Below are positions 51,931 through 61,140 of a DNA stretch of 64,000 nucleotides, piece after piece. The stretch spans positions 1 through 64,000 of the forward strand of contig NZ_JBHSGT010000043.1 in the NCBI RefSeq assembly GCF_042654605.1, in the 5' to 3' direction. Position 1 is the stretch's first letter, and each line of letters opens with the position of its first letter. The notes beneath the pieces are model-generated. The model was not told where the DNA came from and did no database searches. It saw only the letters and a list, made by a program, of their open reading frames with translations. Made by a program: the position numbers and the translations under genes. This DNA comes from Enterococcus_I eurekensis. Its GTDB lineage: Bacteria; Bacillota; Bacilli; Lactobacillales; Enterococcaceae.

Positions 51931-53119
51931 TTGGCAGGAATTAATTGAGCGAGTCAAAAACAAACAAGCAAGCCCCGAAGAGCAGGAAATTTTAGATGAA
52001 AAAATGGCTGAATTTCAAGCGTTACAAGATTATTTAATGGAGGAAGAATGGACAGAAATACCCCAAATGCCTATGAGTGATTTACCAAAAGTCTCGTATC
52101 AAAAAATTAAACGGGAGACGAATCGTCGAATTGTAAAGAAAGTTCTCTTGATACTATTGATTGTTTTCGGAATTGTGGGTGTTGGTCAATATTTTGGCAA
52201 GAAATTGTTGGATCGAATTTATTTTGATCCGACAGTAACAATGGAAGAGAGTGATACTTCAAATTTAGGGATCTATGAAATGCTCTATACGGAATTAACT
52301 CGACCCCAAATTGAATGGCGTGGCACACAAGCGACTCCTTTATCAGGTGGAAAATATCAGATTGAACATTATTATCAGAAAAAGTATGCAGAGGATTGGA
52401 CACCCAGTTTACAGTCATCTTACCAATTGGAAAGAGGGAAAGTTGTCTATTCTGATCATTATGAGAATCAATTAGTAGCGATGGAACGTTACCCAATGTT
52501 TTTAAATGCAGATCGTGAAGGACTTGAATCGATGATTGACAATCAACGAGAAACAACTTTGGAAAAAATTCAAGAACTTCCTAAAAGTGGGGGTGTTTAT
52601 GGTTTTCTAACGTTTAAACAAGCATTATCGACACAAGAAATGCTTGATTTTTTTGATCGGTCAAACGAAATGGATATCCATAGTTTATTGGTGGAAAATC
52701 GAGCAATAGAGGATAGCAAAGAAAATGGGCATTTACAATTTGGAATGGATTTAATGCATGGAATGTCAGCACAACATAGTAACAAAGCATTAATGAAAAT
52801 AAATAAAGAATACCCAGAGCTTTTTCCGTTCGCTTTTTTATACAGCCGTCCATCTTTTGATGCGATAACTTATGAGCAACATTATTTGTCTTTATTGCAT
52901 TACTTGATTGATAATCAAATAATGTTTAATTACTTATCGGATACATCTACAACGATTGAAGAGATAAGGCAGGCACTAACGTATGTTGAGAAAAATGGTG
53001 TAAAAATTAGCGGTGTGTATCTATCAGGGAGTGTCGACGAGTTTTTAACATACTCGCAAAAAGAAGAAGTATTAGTAATGGAAGTCTTTGAGGCAAGTTT
53101 GTATCGTAGTGGGGACTAA
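51923..53119 (+). CDS. Membrane anti-sigma factor-like protein (Sigma_reg)
   Basis: 398 aa. A cytoplasmic N-terminal ~75 residues, one membrane helix (VKKVLLILLIVFGIVGVGQY, ~76-97) and a large extracellular part containing EMLYTELTRPQIEW, the layout of sigma-factor regulator proteins of the PF13800/PF13791 type. Translationally coupled to the ECF sigma gene. It probably holds the sigma factor at the membrane until an envelope signal arrives. Confidence 0.82.
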   Translation: MTDWQELIERVKNKQASPEEQEILDEKMAEFQALQDYLMEEEWTEIPQMPMSDLPKVSYQKIKRETNRRIVKKVLLILLIVFGIVGVGQYFGKKLLDRIYFDPTVTMEESDTSNLGIYEMLYTELTRPQIEWRGTQATPLSGGKYQIEHYYQKKYAEDWTPSLQSSYQLERGKVVYSDHYENQLVAMERYPMFLNADREGLESMIDNQRETTLEKIQELPKSGGVYGFLTFKQALSTQEMLDFFDRSNEMDIHSLLVENRAIEDSKENGHLQFGMDLMHGMSAQHSNKALMKINKEYPELFPFAFLYSRPSFDAITYEQHYLSLLHYLIDNQIMFNYLSDTSTTIEEIRQALTYVEKNGVKISGVYLSGSVDEFLTYSQKEEVLVMEVFEASLYRSGD

Positions 53120-53200
53120 ACATTCAATCTTAATTTGTCGGTTTTTTCAAAATGCGTTAAACTAAAATCAACATAAAAATTTAAAAATGGAGGCAATCGA

Positions 53201-54250
53201 ATGATTATTAATCCGACGAAAAAAACGTTACCGTTATTTTCATCCTTACCAAAAATAAAAGACAGTAATTGGGGTAAGGCCTATTCAACTGTTAATCCGC
53301 TATTTTCTTGGCACGCAAATTATTACAATGTAAATCGGAAAAAGATATTATTGTTAGTCAATGATTTGACAATGATCTCGATTGTTATTAGTGATGTTAA
53401 TGCCCAACGAAAAAAGGAGTTGGATAGTCTAATTAGAGAGGGCATTCAAACGGTTTTAAAGGACGCAGGTGCATCCAAACAAGAAATTCAACGCTATTTT
53501 GATTTGGCTGGGGAGATTGAAATAAACGCTGGCTTTAATCGTCAAGTGACCGGCGTAACGACGAGACTGATTGAAGTTTTATCCTATGATGCACCGATTG
53601 ATTTTAGCAATCCGTTACAATACCATTTAATGACTTATTTAAGCCATTATGGGATTAGTAAATTACCTCATTTTCATCCTCAAGATGAACTAAAAGCTGT
53701 TTTAAAAGAAGGCTTTGAAGTGTTAACGGTCAAAGAATCCGATTTACCTGTAGCAAAGAAAAAAGAAAATCCAGTGATTGATGTGACATGGAAAGATTTT
53801 AAGACTTGGGACACAGGAAAAAAACTAAATCCTTGGAATCCTGGATATGAAAAAAGAATGGAGGAGTTAATTGAAAATAATCAACTCGTTTTAACTGCTT
53901 TTGAGAAATACTTAAGTGAAGACTTAGGATTGAGTAAAAAAGTTGTGAATCGTCACGTTGAAAATACGTTATTTTATATCAATGAGTTTTTAGTCTATCG
54001 TTTTTTACGTACTCCTACTAGTGATTTTAGCGATACGATTGATTATTTATCTGATTTTGTGCCACGTAAAATGTGGATTGATTCACCCGCAGGAATTCAG
54101 CGCGTTGGGGCATCGTTAAAGAAATTTTTCGATTTCTTACATGTTGCAAATGTAATTGATCAAAAACAATTGAAAGATGCTAAGGAAGAAATTGTTGTGG
54201 GAGTTGAATTGGGCAGTAACCAATTAGAAATGATGAGTTGGAAGTGGTGA
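53201..54250 (+). CDS. Hypothetical two-domain protein (DUF6933-like N-terminus)
   Basis: 349 aa. The N-terminal ~150 residues (KKTLPLFSSLPKI, WHANYYNVNRKKILLLVNDLT, GEIEINAGFNRQVTG) resemble DUF6933. The C-terminal part (EKYLSEDLGLSKKVVNRHVENTL..., DSPAGIQRVGASLKKFFDFL) looks like a SAM-like helical domain of the type that precedes phage-integrase cores, but no catalytic domain follows. RBS GGAGG. Function unknown. Confidence 0.6.
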   Translation: MIINPTKKTLPLFSSLPKIKDSNWGKAYSTVNPLFSWHANYYNVNRKKILLLVNDLTMISIVISDVNAQRKKELDSLIREGIQTVLKDAGASKQEIQRYFDLAGEIEINAGFNRQVTGVTTRLIEVLSYDAPIDFSNPLQYHLMTYLSHYGISKLPHFHPQDELKAVLKEGFEVLTVKESDLPVAKKKENPVIDVTWKDFKTWDTGKKLNPWNPGYEKRMEELIENNQLVLTAFEKYLSEDLGLSKKVVNRHVENTLFYINEFLVYRFLRTPTSDFSDTIDYLSDFVPRKMWIDSPAGIQRVGASLKKFFDFLHVANVIDQKQLKDAKEEIVVGVELGSNQLEMMSWKW

Positions 54251-54257
54251 GAAATAC

Positions 54258-54306
54258 AAAATGAGCGATAGTCTTAACGAAAAATCGTTGGGCTATCGCT
54301 CATTTA
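54258..54306. terminator. Bidirectional terminator
   Basis: AAATGAGCGATAG pairs with CTATCGCTCATTT, between convergent genes. Confidence 0.88.
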
Positions 54307-54969
54307 TGTTTGATTAATGGTTCTTTGAAATAGAGGCATCAATTCTTTGAATCCTTCTAAAATAAAAGTTTTCTCATCATTTAAAGTTTCCGAAGTGTAA
54401 TGTAGCTTTCCGATTTGAAAACTAGTTTGTTCAATTAAATTAGCTAATTCGACTTGTTTTTGATTGTCGGACAAATAATCGGTCAATAATAAATGATTTT
54501 CTAGCTCATGCGCTTGTTGGGGCCAAATATAATAATCGGTTAAATGAATGCTTTTACTCCATTCGTAAAGTTGCGATAACGCTTGATTGTATGTCTGGGC
54601 ATCACCAACTCGTAGGTCACTCTTATAATGTTGATACATCAAGTAAACTTGTAGTTGCCTTCGATTCAGTAAAACAGCAAGACAAGCATTGCTGTTTGGT
54701 TCGTCTGTTAAGCGATAGGCTGACCAAAAGTGATTCCGTAAGTTCCAACCATTGGTCCAACTTTCAATTTTGGGTTTCTCAAAAGAAAAATCAGCAGATA
54801 ATTCCTCAAAGACAGATAGATGTAATTCTTTCCATGCGTGCCAAACTTCCTTGTATTCTAATTTAATTTGCTCAATCTCTTCAGACGTTCGATTTTCTTT
54901 TAGTTGTTTAAAAGCAAATTGCTCTCGTTCAAATATTCGATGGGCATTTTTAGGTAAGTAATGAGTCAT
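54304..54969 (-). CDS. Conserved hypothetical protein, HI_0552-like
   Basis: 221 aa, soluble and helical. The motif WTNGWNLRNHFWSAYR and the following ACLAVLLNRRQLQVYLMYQHYK recall the HI_0552 family, of unknown function. Start at 54969 (AAAGGAG 6 bases upstream) rather than the GTG at 54975. The AraC-like fragment lies just upstream on the same strand. Confidence 0.55.
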   Translation of the reverse strand: MTHYLPKNAHRIFEREQFAFKQLKENRTSEEIEQIKLEYKEVWHAWKELHLSVFEELSADFSFEKPKIESWTNGWNLRNHFWSAYRLTDEPNSNACLAVLLNRRQLQVYLMYQHYKSDLRVGDAQTYNQALSQLYEWSKSIHLTDYYIWPQQAHELENHLLLTDYLSDNQKQVELANLIEQTSFQIGKLHYTSETLNDEKTFILEGFKELMPLFQRTINQT

Positions 54970-54999
54970 AAGCACTCCTTTTCGTTAAAAATAAAAGGT

Positions 55000-55479
55000 T
55001 TAGGCGATTTTAGCATGTGCACGGACATTGCCCAATGCTAATTGCTGTAAGAATGAATAAATGTCCTTGGAAGTCGTCAAAGAATTAATTTGGTAAGATT
55101 TATATCTTTCAAGTGTTTGCACGATCCAATCCGTATAAGAATATTTATCCATATTTTCTCCTAAAATCCATTGATCCGTTCCTAAGATTTTTGGAATTTG
55201 TTCTTGGATGGTGCCGTTAAAAGTAGCAAAGCACGTTTCCCACGAATCAGTTGGGTGATAGGTATGTGGCATATGTGGGGGGATTAAAATCCCTTGACCT
55301 TCTTTTAAGAGGATATTTTGGCCCTCAATCCAGATTTCACCTTGACCAGCTGTTGTTTGTATCCAGTGATAGAGTGGGTAGCCATCAGGGCGTTCGATGG
55401 TTTCTTGGATCCAATCATTGCCGATGCTCTCAAGGGAGAGTGGCAATGCGGATGAAATAATTTGGCAGTAACTAGGCAT
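55000..55479 (-). CDS. AraC-type ligand-binding domain without HTH
   Basis: 159 aa. It aligns with the N-terminal cupin half of the regulator at 57926 (ERPDGYPLYHWIQTTAGQGEIWIEGQ against VRPEGYPYIHWIHTKSGAGEITLDGQ) and continues to IYSFLQQLALG, where the HTH domain should begin. It instead ends ARAHAKIA-stop-like sequence. No HTH remnant is seen in the ~30 bp before the next gene. Either a truncated regulator or a stand-alone sugar sensor. RBS AAGGAGA. Confidence 0.75.
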   Translation of the reverse strand: MPSYCQIISSALPLSLESIGNDWIQETIERPDGYPLYHWIQTTAGQGEIWIEGQNILLKEGQGILIPPHMPHTYHPTDSWETCFATFNGTIQEQIPKILGTDQWILGENMDKYSYTDWIVQTLERYKSYQINSLTTSKDIYSFLQQLALGNVRAHAKIA

Positions 55480-55634
55480 AATAATCTCCTTCGCTCAATA
55501 ATTTTATTGCTTACGATATTGATAGTAGCAAATTTTGAAAGGGTTTTCAATATTTTGGTTTAGAAATTTAGACTTCATGAAAAGATTGTCAAAGATGCCG
55601 AATATACAGGTGATTATTTATCATATTGCACAAT

Positions 55635-55669
55635 AAAAAAAGTCCTATGACACATATCACAGGACCGAA
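55635..55669 (-). terminator. Terminator of the Gfo/Idh pair
   Basis: GGTCCTGTGAT pairs with CATAGGACT on the minus strand with T7, 62 bp past the stop at 55731. Confidence 0.8.
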
Positions 55670-55730
55670 TTATTATAGGAACCGTTGAGTGATAAACGGA
55701 TGACAAAAATTTAATTTTTTTTAGGAATTG

Positions 55731-56888
55731 TTATCTTATTGTCTCTATAGTTTCGTAATCAATCGAACGTTGAGCAGCTAGCGCTAATTTTCCTGCAAGA
55801 ACACTCGATTCTAAATTTGAAATAGGTGTTTTTCCATTTTGGATTGCATCAAGGAAATCTTGTAATTGTTCCTCGTCGCCAGGCTCCATATTCTTTTCTT
55901 CGTGCTTATTTTCATAAGTGAGTGTCTCAGATTTTAAACGATCGGTAATGACGATTTTATTGCTAACATCATCAAAATATAATTCTCCTTCTGTACCAAA
56001 AAAGTGGAATTCCCGTTGATAGAATGCTGCAAATTGACAAAGCTGATAGGTTGCCTTAGCTCTGTTTGCGTATCGAATCATTACAGTTTGATGGTCATCA
56101 ACATCGACTTCACTATTAAATACACAGTTGTCTGGCCAACTATCAGACCAAGAAATATTCTTTTCTTTCGCTAGATTTTGAATACTTTCCTCACAAGTAT
56201 CGCTAATTGGGCAGTTACCACAGTGTAAATCATTTGGAACAGGCTTGCCGAATTTTTGGATAGCCCCAGTTTCACCAAAGACCATTAAGTCACCAAAGGC
56301 CACTACTTTTTCGGGTTTGCTATCTAAGTACCAATTAATTAAATCAAGTGAATGGGTTGATTTTTGTAAAAGTAAGGAAGTCGATTTTTCACGTGTTCGA
56401 TGCCAATCATGGAAATAAGCGTAGCCGCCATATTGAACATGGTCCGTTACGTGAGCCATAATCACTTGTCCAATCGCACCATTTTCAATAAATTCTTTGA
56501 CTTTGCTAAAACTACGAGCGTAACGTAAAACATAACCCACTTCAAAAGCTTTATCATATCCTTCGAGTGCTTCTTCAATTTGAGTGACTTTCTCATCGCT
56601 AATTTCCAGTGGTTTCTCACATAAGATATGCTTATTTGCTTTGACAGCTGCTAAAATAATTTCTGCATGTGTATCATCTGGCGTTGCGATAAAAACAGCA
56701 TCGACTTCAGGATTTGCTAATAACTCAAGATAGTCGGTTGTGTTTGCAATTTCGGGAAAATAGTGAAAATTATTGCCAAAGGCGTCGCAAACCATTGTAA
56801 TTTCAACGTCCTTGTGGTCCTGAATGGTCCGTAATGCATATTTGTAACCTCGGTTTCCTAATCCAATAATACCAAAACGAATGGGCAT
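55731..56888 (-). CDS. Gfo/Idh/MocA-family oxidoreductase
   Basis: 385 aa NAD(P)-dependent sugar dehydrogenase. Rossmann motif FGIIGLGNRGYKYA, catalytic Lys in HILCEKPLEI and the SHSLDLINWYL (His) helix in the C-terminal domain. A Cys cluster CGNCPISDTC near 225 occurs in some family members. Its gene lies 18 bp after the second Gfo/Idh gene, in one unit with the sugar regulator and GH2 genes. Substrate probably a sugar or sugar acid released by the GH2 enzyme. Confidence 0.9.
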   Translation of the reverse strand: MPIRFGIIGLGNRGYKYALRTIQDHKDVEITMVCDAFGNNFHYFPEIANTTDYLELLANPEVDAVFIATPDDTHAEIILAAVKANKHILCEKPLEISDEKVTQIEEALEGYDKAFEVGYVLRYARSFSKVKEFIENGAIGQVIMAHVTDHVQYGGYAYFHDWHRTREKSTSLLLQKSTHSLDLINWYLDSKPEKVVAFGDLMVFGETGAIQKFGKPVPNDLHCGNCPISDTCEESIQNLAKEKNISWSDSWPDNCVFNSEVDVDDHQTVMIRYANRAKATYQLCQFAAFYQREFHFFGTEGELYFDDVSNKIVITDRLKSETLTYENKHEEKNMEPGDEEQLQDFLDAIQNGKTPISNLESSVLAGKLALAAQRSIDYETIETIR

Positions 56889-56906
56889 CTTTTTCTCTCC
56901 TGTTCT

Positions 56907-57809
56907 TTATCGATTTAATGTAATAATTTTTTTCGTGTGGGCAGATTGATAAGCTAAATTGGCGATTTCAACTGGATAAAGTCCATCTAGACCGGTAACG
57001 GGTGCGGGTAAATCTTCTTCAATGCAACGTTTAAAGTCTGCTAACATCGTTGTATTCATATCATTTTCGTATAAATGGTTCATGGCAGGTTTGTTTTCTA
57101 GATAAATATCTGCTCGACGACCGAAACCATCAACATAAATGGTCCCTTTGTCCGTTACAATTTTCATTGCCGCATCACCCCAAATTGGATAATTATCTGG
57201 TCGATTCCAAGATGTATCGAGACTCATAAAGACCCCGTTAGTAAAATGAATATGCAGTAGTGCAGAATCTTCAATGTCATCATAGTTATGTGAGTTTGTT
57301 CGAGCGTAAATCGACTCAATTTCAAAATCAAAAAGCCATTTTGAAAGGTCGACTAAATGGATTGTATGATCGAGTAGGGCCCCTCCACCAGAAAGTTCTT
57401 TATCGATAAACCAACCACCCGGATTTTTTCCGTGATTGGTGGCAACAATCGCCAATATTTCGCCTAATTCTCCTGCCTCATAAATTCTTTTTAAATCTTG
57501 AATGGTTTGGGCATAACGAACGGGATGGGCTACGAATAATTTCACACCATTTTCTTCACACGTTAAAATCATACGTTTAGCATCTTCAGCTTTTAAAGCG
57601 AGTGGATTTTCAACAATGACGTGTCTTTTATGATAGGCACAAGCTAAAGTATAGTCATAGTGTAGACTGTTTTCTGAACAAATCAGGGCGGTATCCATCG
57701 GTGAAGTTAAAATTTTTTCTAAACTAGGGAAAAAAGGGATACCAAGTTCTTTTGCAAATGTTGTAATGTTTTAAAATCAATATTATCAAAATCTCGCCGT
57801 GCTTTCAGT
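56907..57809 (-). pseudogene. Gfo/Idh/MocA-family protein, N-terminus lost/frameshifted
   Basis: The frame from 57698 starts inside the Rossmann fold. Upstream coding (FAKELGIPFFPSLEKILTSP) runs back to 57761, then continues in another frame (ARRDFDNIDFKTLQ), consistent with loss of one A near 57765. The nucleotide-binding GxGxxG start is not found before the terminator at 57881. The motif HVIVENPLAL has Asn where the catalytic Lys of EKP should be. So it is a decayed gene, or a non-catalytic partner. Confidence 0.75.
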
Positions 57810-57880
57810 GAATGCTGTGAATGACTTATCGACTTTGATTGATTAACGAATGAATCAATATATAAATAATCGTAATCACT

Positions 57881-57925
57881 AAAAAACCAACTTGTTTCTG
57901 TTAAAGAAGCGAGTTGGTTTTTGGT
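57881..57925 (-). terminator. Terminator after the AraC regulator
   Basis: AAAACCAACT pairs with AGTTGGTTTT with flanking T and A runs, right after the stop of the gene at 57926. Confidence 0.85.
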
Positions 57926-58732
57926 TTAGCGGTATTTTTGACGGAACTGATGGGGCGTAATTTGCTCCAATTTTCGGAAAGTAGTGATAAAGTAATTCAC
58001 ATTATGAAAGCCAACTTGTTGAGCAACTTCAGCTAAAGGCAACTGACGGTTTTGTAAGAGTAAGACTTTGGCTTGGCGGATACGATAATTGGTTAAATAT
58101 TGACTAGGTGTCATTTGTAAAGCTTGTTTGAAGATTCGGGTAATATATTGTGTGGAGTAACCGAGACTTTCAGAAAAATCGGCATCATTTAACGGCTGGG
58201 TAAAATTTTCTTCAATATAGCGTTGTAGCGGTGCAACGATTGTTTGATAAATTAAGTCATCGTTTGTTTGACTTAATGTATTTTTTTTGAGTAGCATCAG
58301 GAATTGGTAAATCGTACCCGAAACGTCGTATTGATAACCAGGTGTTGCTCGGATAATTTGTTCTGAAAGGGAAAGGATAAAGGCATCGATTTCTGCGATG
58401 TTTTCGGTCACTAAAAGAATTGAATCAAGTTGTAAAAGGGTTAAAATCTCTTGTGCTAAAACACCACCAAAAGTAAAGTATGCGGTGTGCCATGTTGGAA
58501 GTGTTTGTTGGTATTGATGGGTAATTTGCTGATTCATAAATAAGCCCGTTCCAGTCGGTAGTAGAATTTTTTGACCGTCGAGTGTGATTTCACCTGCACC
58601 GGATTTGGTGTGGATCCAGTGAATGTATGGATAGCCTTCCGGACGTACAATATCTTCTTGTTCGCAATCGTAACCGATGCTATCAACAAATAATGGTAAT
58701 CGTTTATCAGGATGGTCGAATAAATAGCGCAT
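57926..58732 (-). CDS. AraC-family sugar-responsive regulator
   Basis: 268 aa from the ATG at 58732 (GAGG upstream). Cupin sensor (~25-150) and C-terminal double HTH: DADFSESLGYSTQYITRIFKQ...MTPSQYLTNYRIRQAKVLL and LAEVAQQVGFHNVNYFITTFRKLEQITPHQF. Divergent from the GH2 gene 121 bp away, whose expression it likely controls, together with the Gfo/Idh genes downstream. The paralogous sensor at 55000 belongs to the same locus. Confidence 0.92.
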   Translation of the reverse strand: MRYLFDHPDKRLPLFVDSIGYDCEQEDIVRPEGYPYIHWIHTKSGAGEITLDGQKILLPTGTGLFMNQQITHQYQQTLPTWHTAYFTFGGVLAQEILTLLQLDSILLVTENIAEIDAFILSLSEQIIRATPGYQYDVSGTIYQFLMLLKKNTLSQTNDDLIYQTIVAPLQRYIEENFTQPLNDADFSESLGYSTQYITRIFKQALQMTPSQYLTNYRIRQAKVLLLQNRQLPLAEVAQQVGFHNVNYFITTFRKLEQITPHQFRQKYR

Positions 58733-58853
58733 CAGAAAACCTCGTTTCAAATCGTATAATTTTTCGCTCAAATAATGAGATTGTTCTTTTAGTATAGGGC
58801 GTCTTATAATAGATGTAAAGATAAAATAATGAAGGAAAAGGGGACTTTTACTC

Positions 58854-61070
58854 ATGGAAAATAGAAAAAGGATCAATGATCAGTGGTTTTTTCATTCGTC
58901 ATATGAGAAGAATTTAGAAGCGAGTACCGATTTTTCAAATTTTGAAGCGATTCAGTTACCACACAATACGGTGAATTTACCGTACCAGTATTTTGACGAG
59001 AAAAGTTATCAAAAAGAAACGTGTTATTTTAGAAAAATTACGATTGATCCAATGGTGCGAAACTTCCTCCGTTTTGAAGGAGTAATGGCGGTTGCTGAAG
59101 TTTATTTGAATGGTGAACATGTCTTTACGCACAAAGGCGGCTATACACCGTTTGAAGTTGAACTGCCAAATACGCAAGAAGAGCATCTTTTATCTGTTGT
59201 CGTTGATGGTTCTGAACGAGAGGATGTACCACCTTTTGGAGGAGCAATTGATTACTTAACATACAGTGGAATTTATCGTGATGTTTTTTTAATTGAACGT
59301 CATGGCATGTTTATTGAAGAGCCCTTCTTTAAAATTCAAAATCAAAAAGAAAATATTTATACAGCAGAATTGGCTTTTAATGTTCAAGAATCAGGAACAC
59401 TGCAAATCTTATTAACCGGCGAAGATTTGGCGATTGAAGGGATACTTGAAGCAACCATGGGTGCCAATACGTTTATTTTCCCTGAAATGACCGTTAATGA
59501 ATGGTCACCAGAAAAACCTAATTTGTATGATTTAGTCATTTTAGAAGAGGAAGATATTTTGTATCAACAAAAAGTCGGCTTCCGTCGTGCTGAATTTACG
59601 AAAGACGGGTTTTATTTGAATGGTGAAAATTATCCGATTATTGGACTGAATCGCCATCAAGATTACCCTTATGTCGGTTATGCAATGCCTGAGGAATGGC
59701 AAGTTGAAGATGTGAATGTTTTGAAGTATCAGTTGGGGTTAAATCTGGTACGGACTTCTCATTACCCACAAAGTCCAGCCTTTATTGCAGCCTGTGATGA
59801 AATCGGCTTGTTGGTTTTTGAAGAAATTCCTGGTTGGCAACACATTGGCGAAGGGGAATGGCAAGATGTCTTATTACAAAACGTCCGCGAAATGATTGTC
59901 CGTGATCGGAATCATCCAAGTGTTATTTTATGGGGTGTACGTGTCAATGAATCTGATGACCACCATGAGCTTTATACAAAAACGAATGCTTTATGTCGCG
60001 AACTTGATCCGACTCGTCAAACCGGTGGCGTGCGTTATTTAGAACGTAGTGAATTTTTAGAAGATGTGTATACCATGAATGATTTTTCATACGATGGCGG
60101 TGATATGGAGCGTTTAAAACGCGAAATTGAAGTTGAAACGTATGACGATGTACAAGTTGAGCGTAAAGGTTTACGAACGGTCGAACAAGTCGCTGGCGAA
60201 CAAGTGCCTTATTTAGTTACCGAATATGCCGGTCATATGTATCCAACTAAACGTTTTGATCAAGAAGAACGTCTAGTCGAGCATGCGATGCGTCATGCGG
60301 TAGTTCTAAACGCAGCTTATGAAAATCCAAATATTAGCGGTGCGATTGGTTGGTGTGCGTTTGATTACCATACGCATGAAAACTTTGGTAGTGGCGATCG
60401 GATTTGTTACCATGGTGTGATGGATAATTTCCGCGAGAGTAAATTTGCGGCTAGTGTTTACGCGAGTCAACAAAGCCCAGAACAAAATCCAATTATGGTG
60501 CCACTAACCAATTGGACACGTGGGGATCGAGGCATGGCACAAAGTATGCCAATTTATGTGTTTACGAACTGTGATGAAATTGAAGTTCGCTATAATGGCA
60601 AATCACGTGGGTTTTATCAAAGAGAAGAAGATGGAAAGTTCAGTCATCTACCTTACCCACCAATTGTTTTAAGAGAATTTAACTTCTTATGGGGTGAACC
60701 TTTTGGACCATTGGATGTGATTGGTTATTTAAATGGCGAAGCCGTTGTAACGAAAGAATACACGAATGAGCCGGTAATCCATGATTTAGTCGTTGAAACA
60801 AGTCATGAGACATTAATTAAATCGGATCGTTGGGCAGCAGCTAAAATTACGATGAAAATCGTTGATCAAAAAGGTAACTTACTGCCATTCCTAATGGGTA
60901 GTGTTCGTTTAGAAAATGAAGGCGGCGAAATCTTAGGAGGCAATGACGTCCCTGTGATTGGGGGCTCCGCTGTTTGTTGGGTACGTACTTTACCAGAGAC
61001 AAATGAAATTAAATTAGTCGCAACATACGGGCAATTTAAAAAAGAAGTAATGATTCAAGTCGAAGGTTAG
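58854..61070 (+). CDS. Glycoside hydrolase family 2 (beta-galactosidase/glucuronidase type)
   Basis: 738 aa, cytosolic. Sugar-binding domain (~1-165, YSGIYRDVFLIERHG), an Ig-like domain, and a TIM barrel with GLNRHQDYPYVG, the acid/base Glu in WGVRVNESDD and the nucleophile Glu in VTEYAGHMYP. Two C-terminal beta domains follow. Replacing WGxxNE by WGVRVNE still keeps the NE pair. Divergent from the AraC regulator and likely inducible. Exact sugar cannot be read from sequence. Confidence 0.92.
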   Translation: MENRKRINDQWFFHSSYEKNLEASTDFSNFEAIQLPHNTVNLPYQYFDEKSYQKETCYFRKITIDPMVRNFLRFEGVMAVAEVYLNGEHVFTHKGGYTPFEVELPNTQEEHLLSVVVDGSEREDVPPFGGAIDYLTYSGIYRDVFLIERHGMFIEEPFFKIQNQKENIYTAELAFNVQESGTLQILLTGEDLAIEGILEATMGANTFIFPEMTVNEWSPEKPNLYDLVILEEEDILYQQKVGFRRAEFTKDGFYLNGENYPIIGLNRHQDYPYVGYAMPEEWQVEDVNVLKYQLGLNLVRTSHYPQSPAFIAACDEIGLLVFEEIPGWQHIGEGEWQDVLLQNVREMIVRDRNHPSVILWGVRVNESDDHHELYTKTNALCRELDPTRQTGGVRYLERSEFLEDVYTMNDFSYDGGDMERLKREIEVETYDDVQVERKGLRTVEQVAGEQVPYLVTEYAGHMYPTKRFDQEERLVEHAMRHAVVLNAAYENPNISGAIGWCAFDYHTHENFGSGDRICYHGVMDNFRESKFAASVYASQQSPEQNPIMVPLTNWTRGDRGMAQSMPIYVFTNCDEIEVRYNGKSRGFYQREEDGKFSHLPYPPIVLREFNFLWGEPFGPLDVIGYLNGEAVVTKEYTNEPVIHDLVVETSHETLIKSDRWAAAKITMKIVDQKGNLLPFLMGSVRLENEGGEILGGNDVPVIGGSAVCWVRTLPETNEIKLVATYGQFKKEVMIQVEG

Positions 61071-61086
61071 GAAAAGAGAATAAAAA

Positions 61087-61140
61087 GAGCGCAATCCAAC
61101 GCTGTCCTTGATTAGACGAGTGCTGGATTGTGCTTTTTGT
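61087..61140. terminator. Bidirectional terminator
   Basis: AGCGCAATCCAACGCT pairs with AGTGCTGGATTGTGCT (imperfect), then T4, between convergent genes. Confidence 0.82.
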
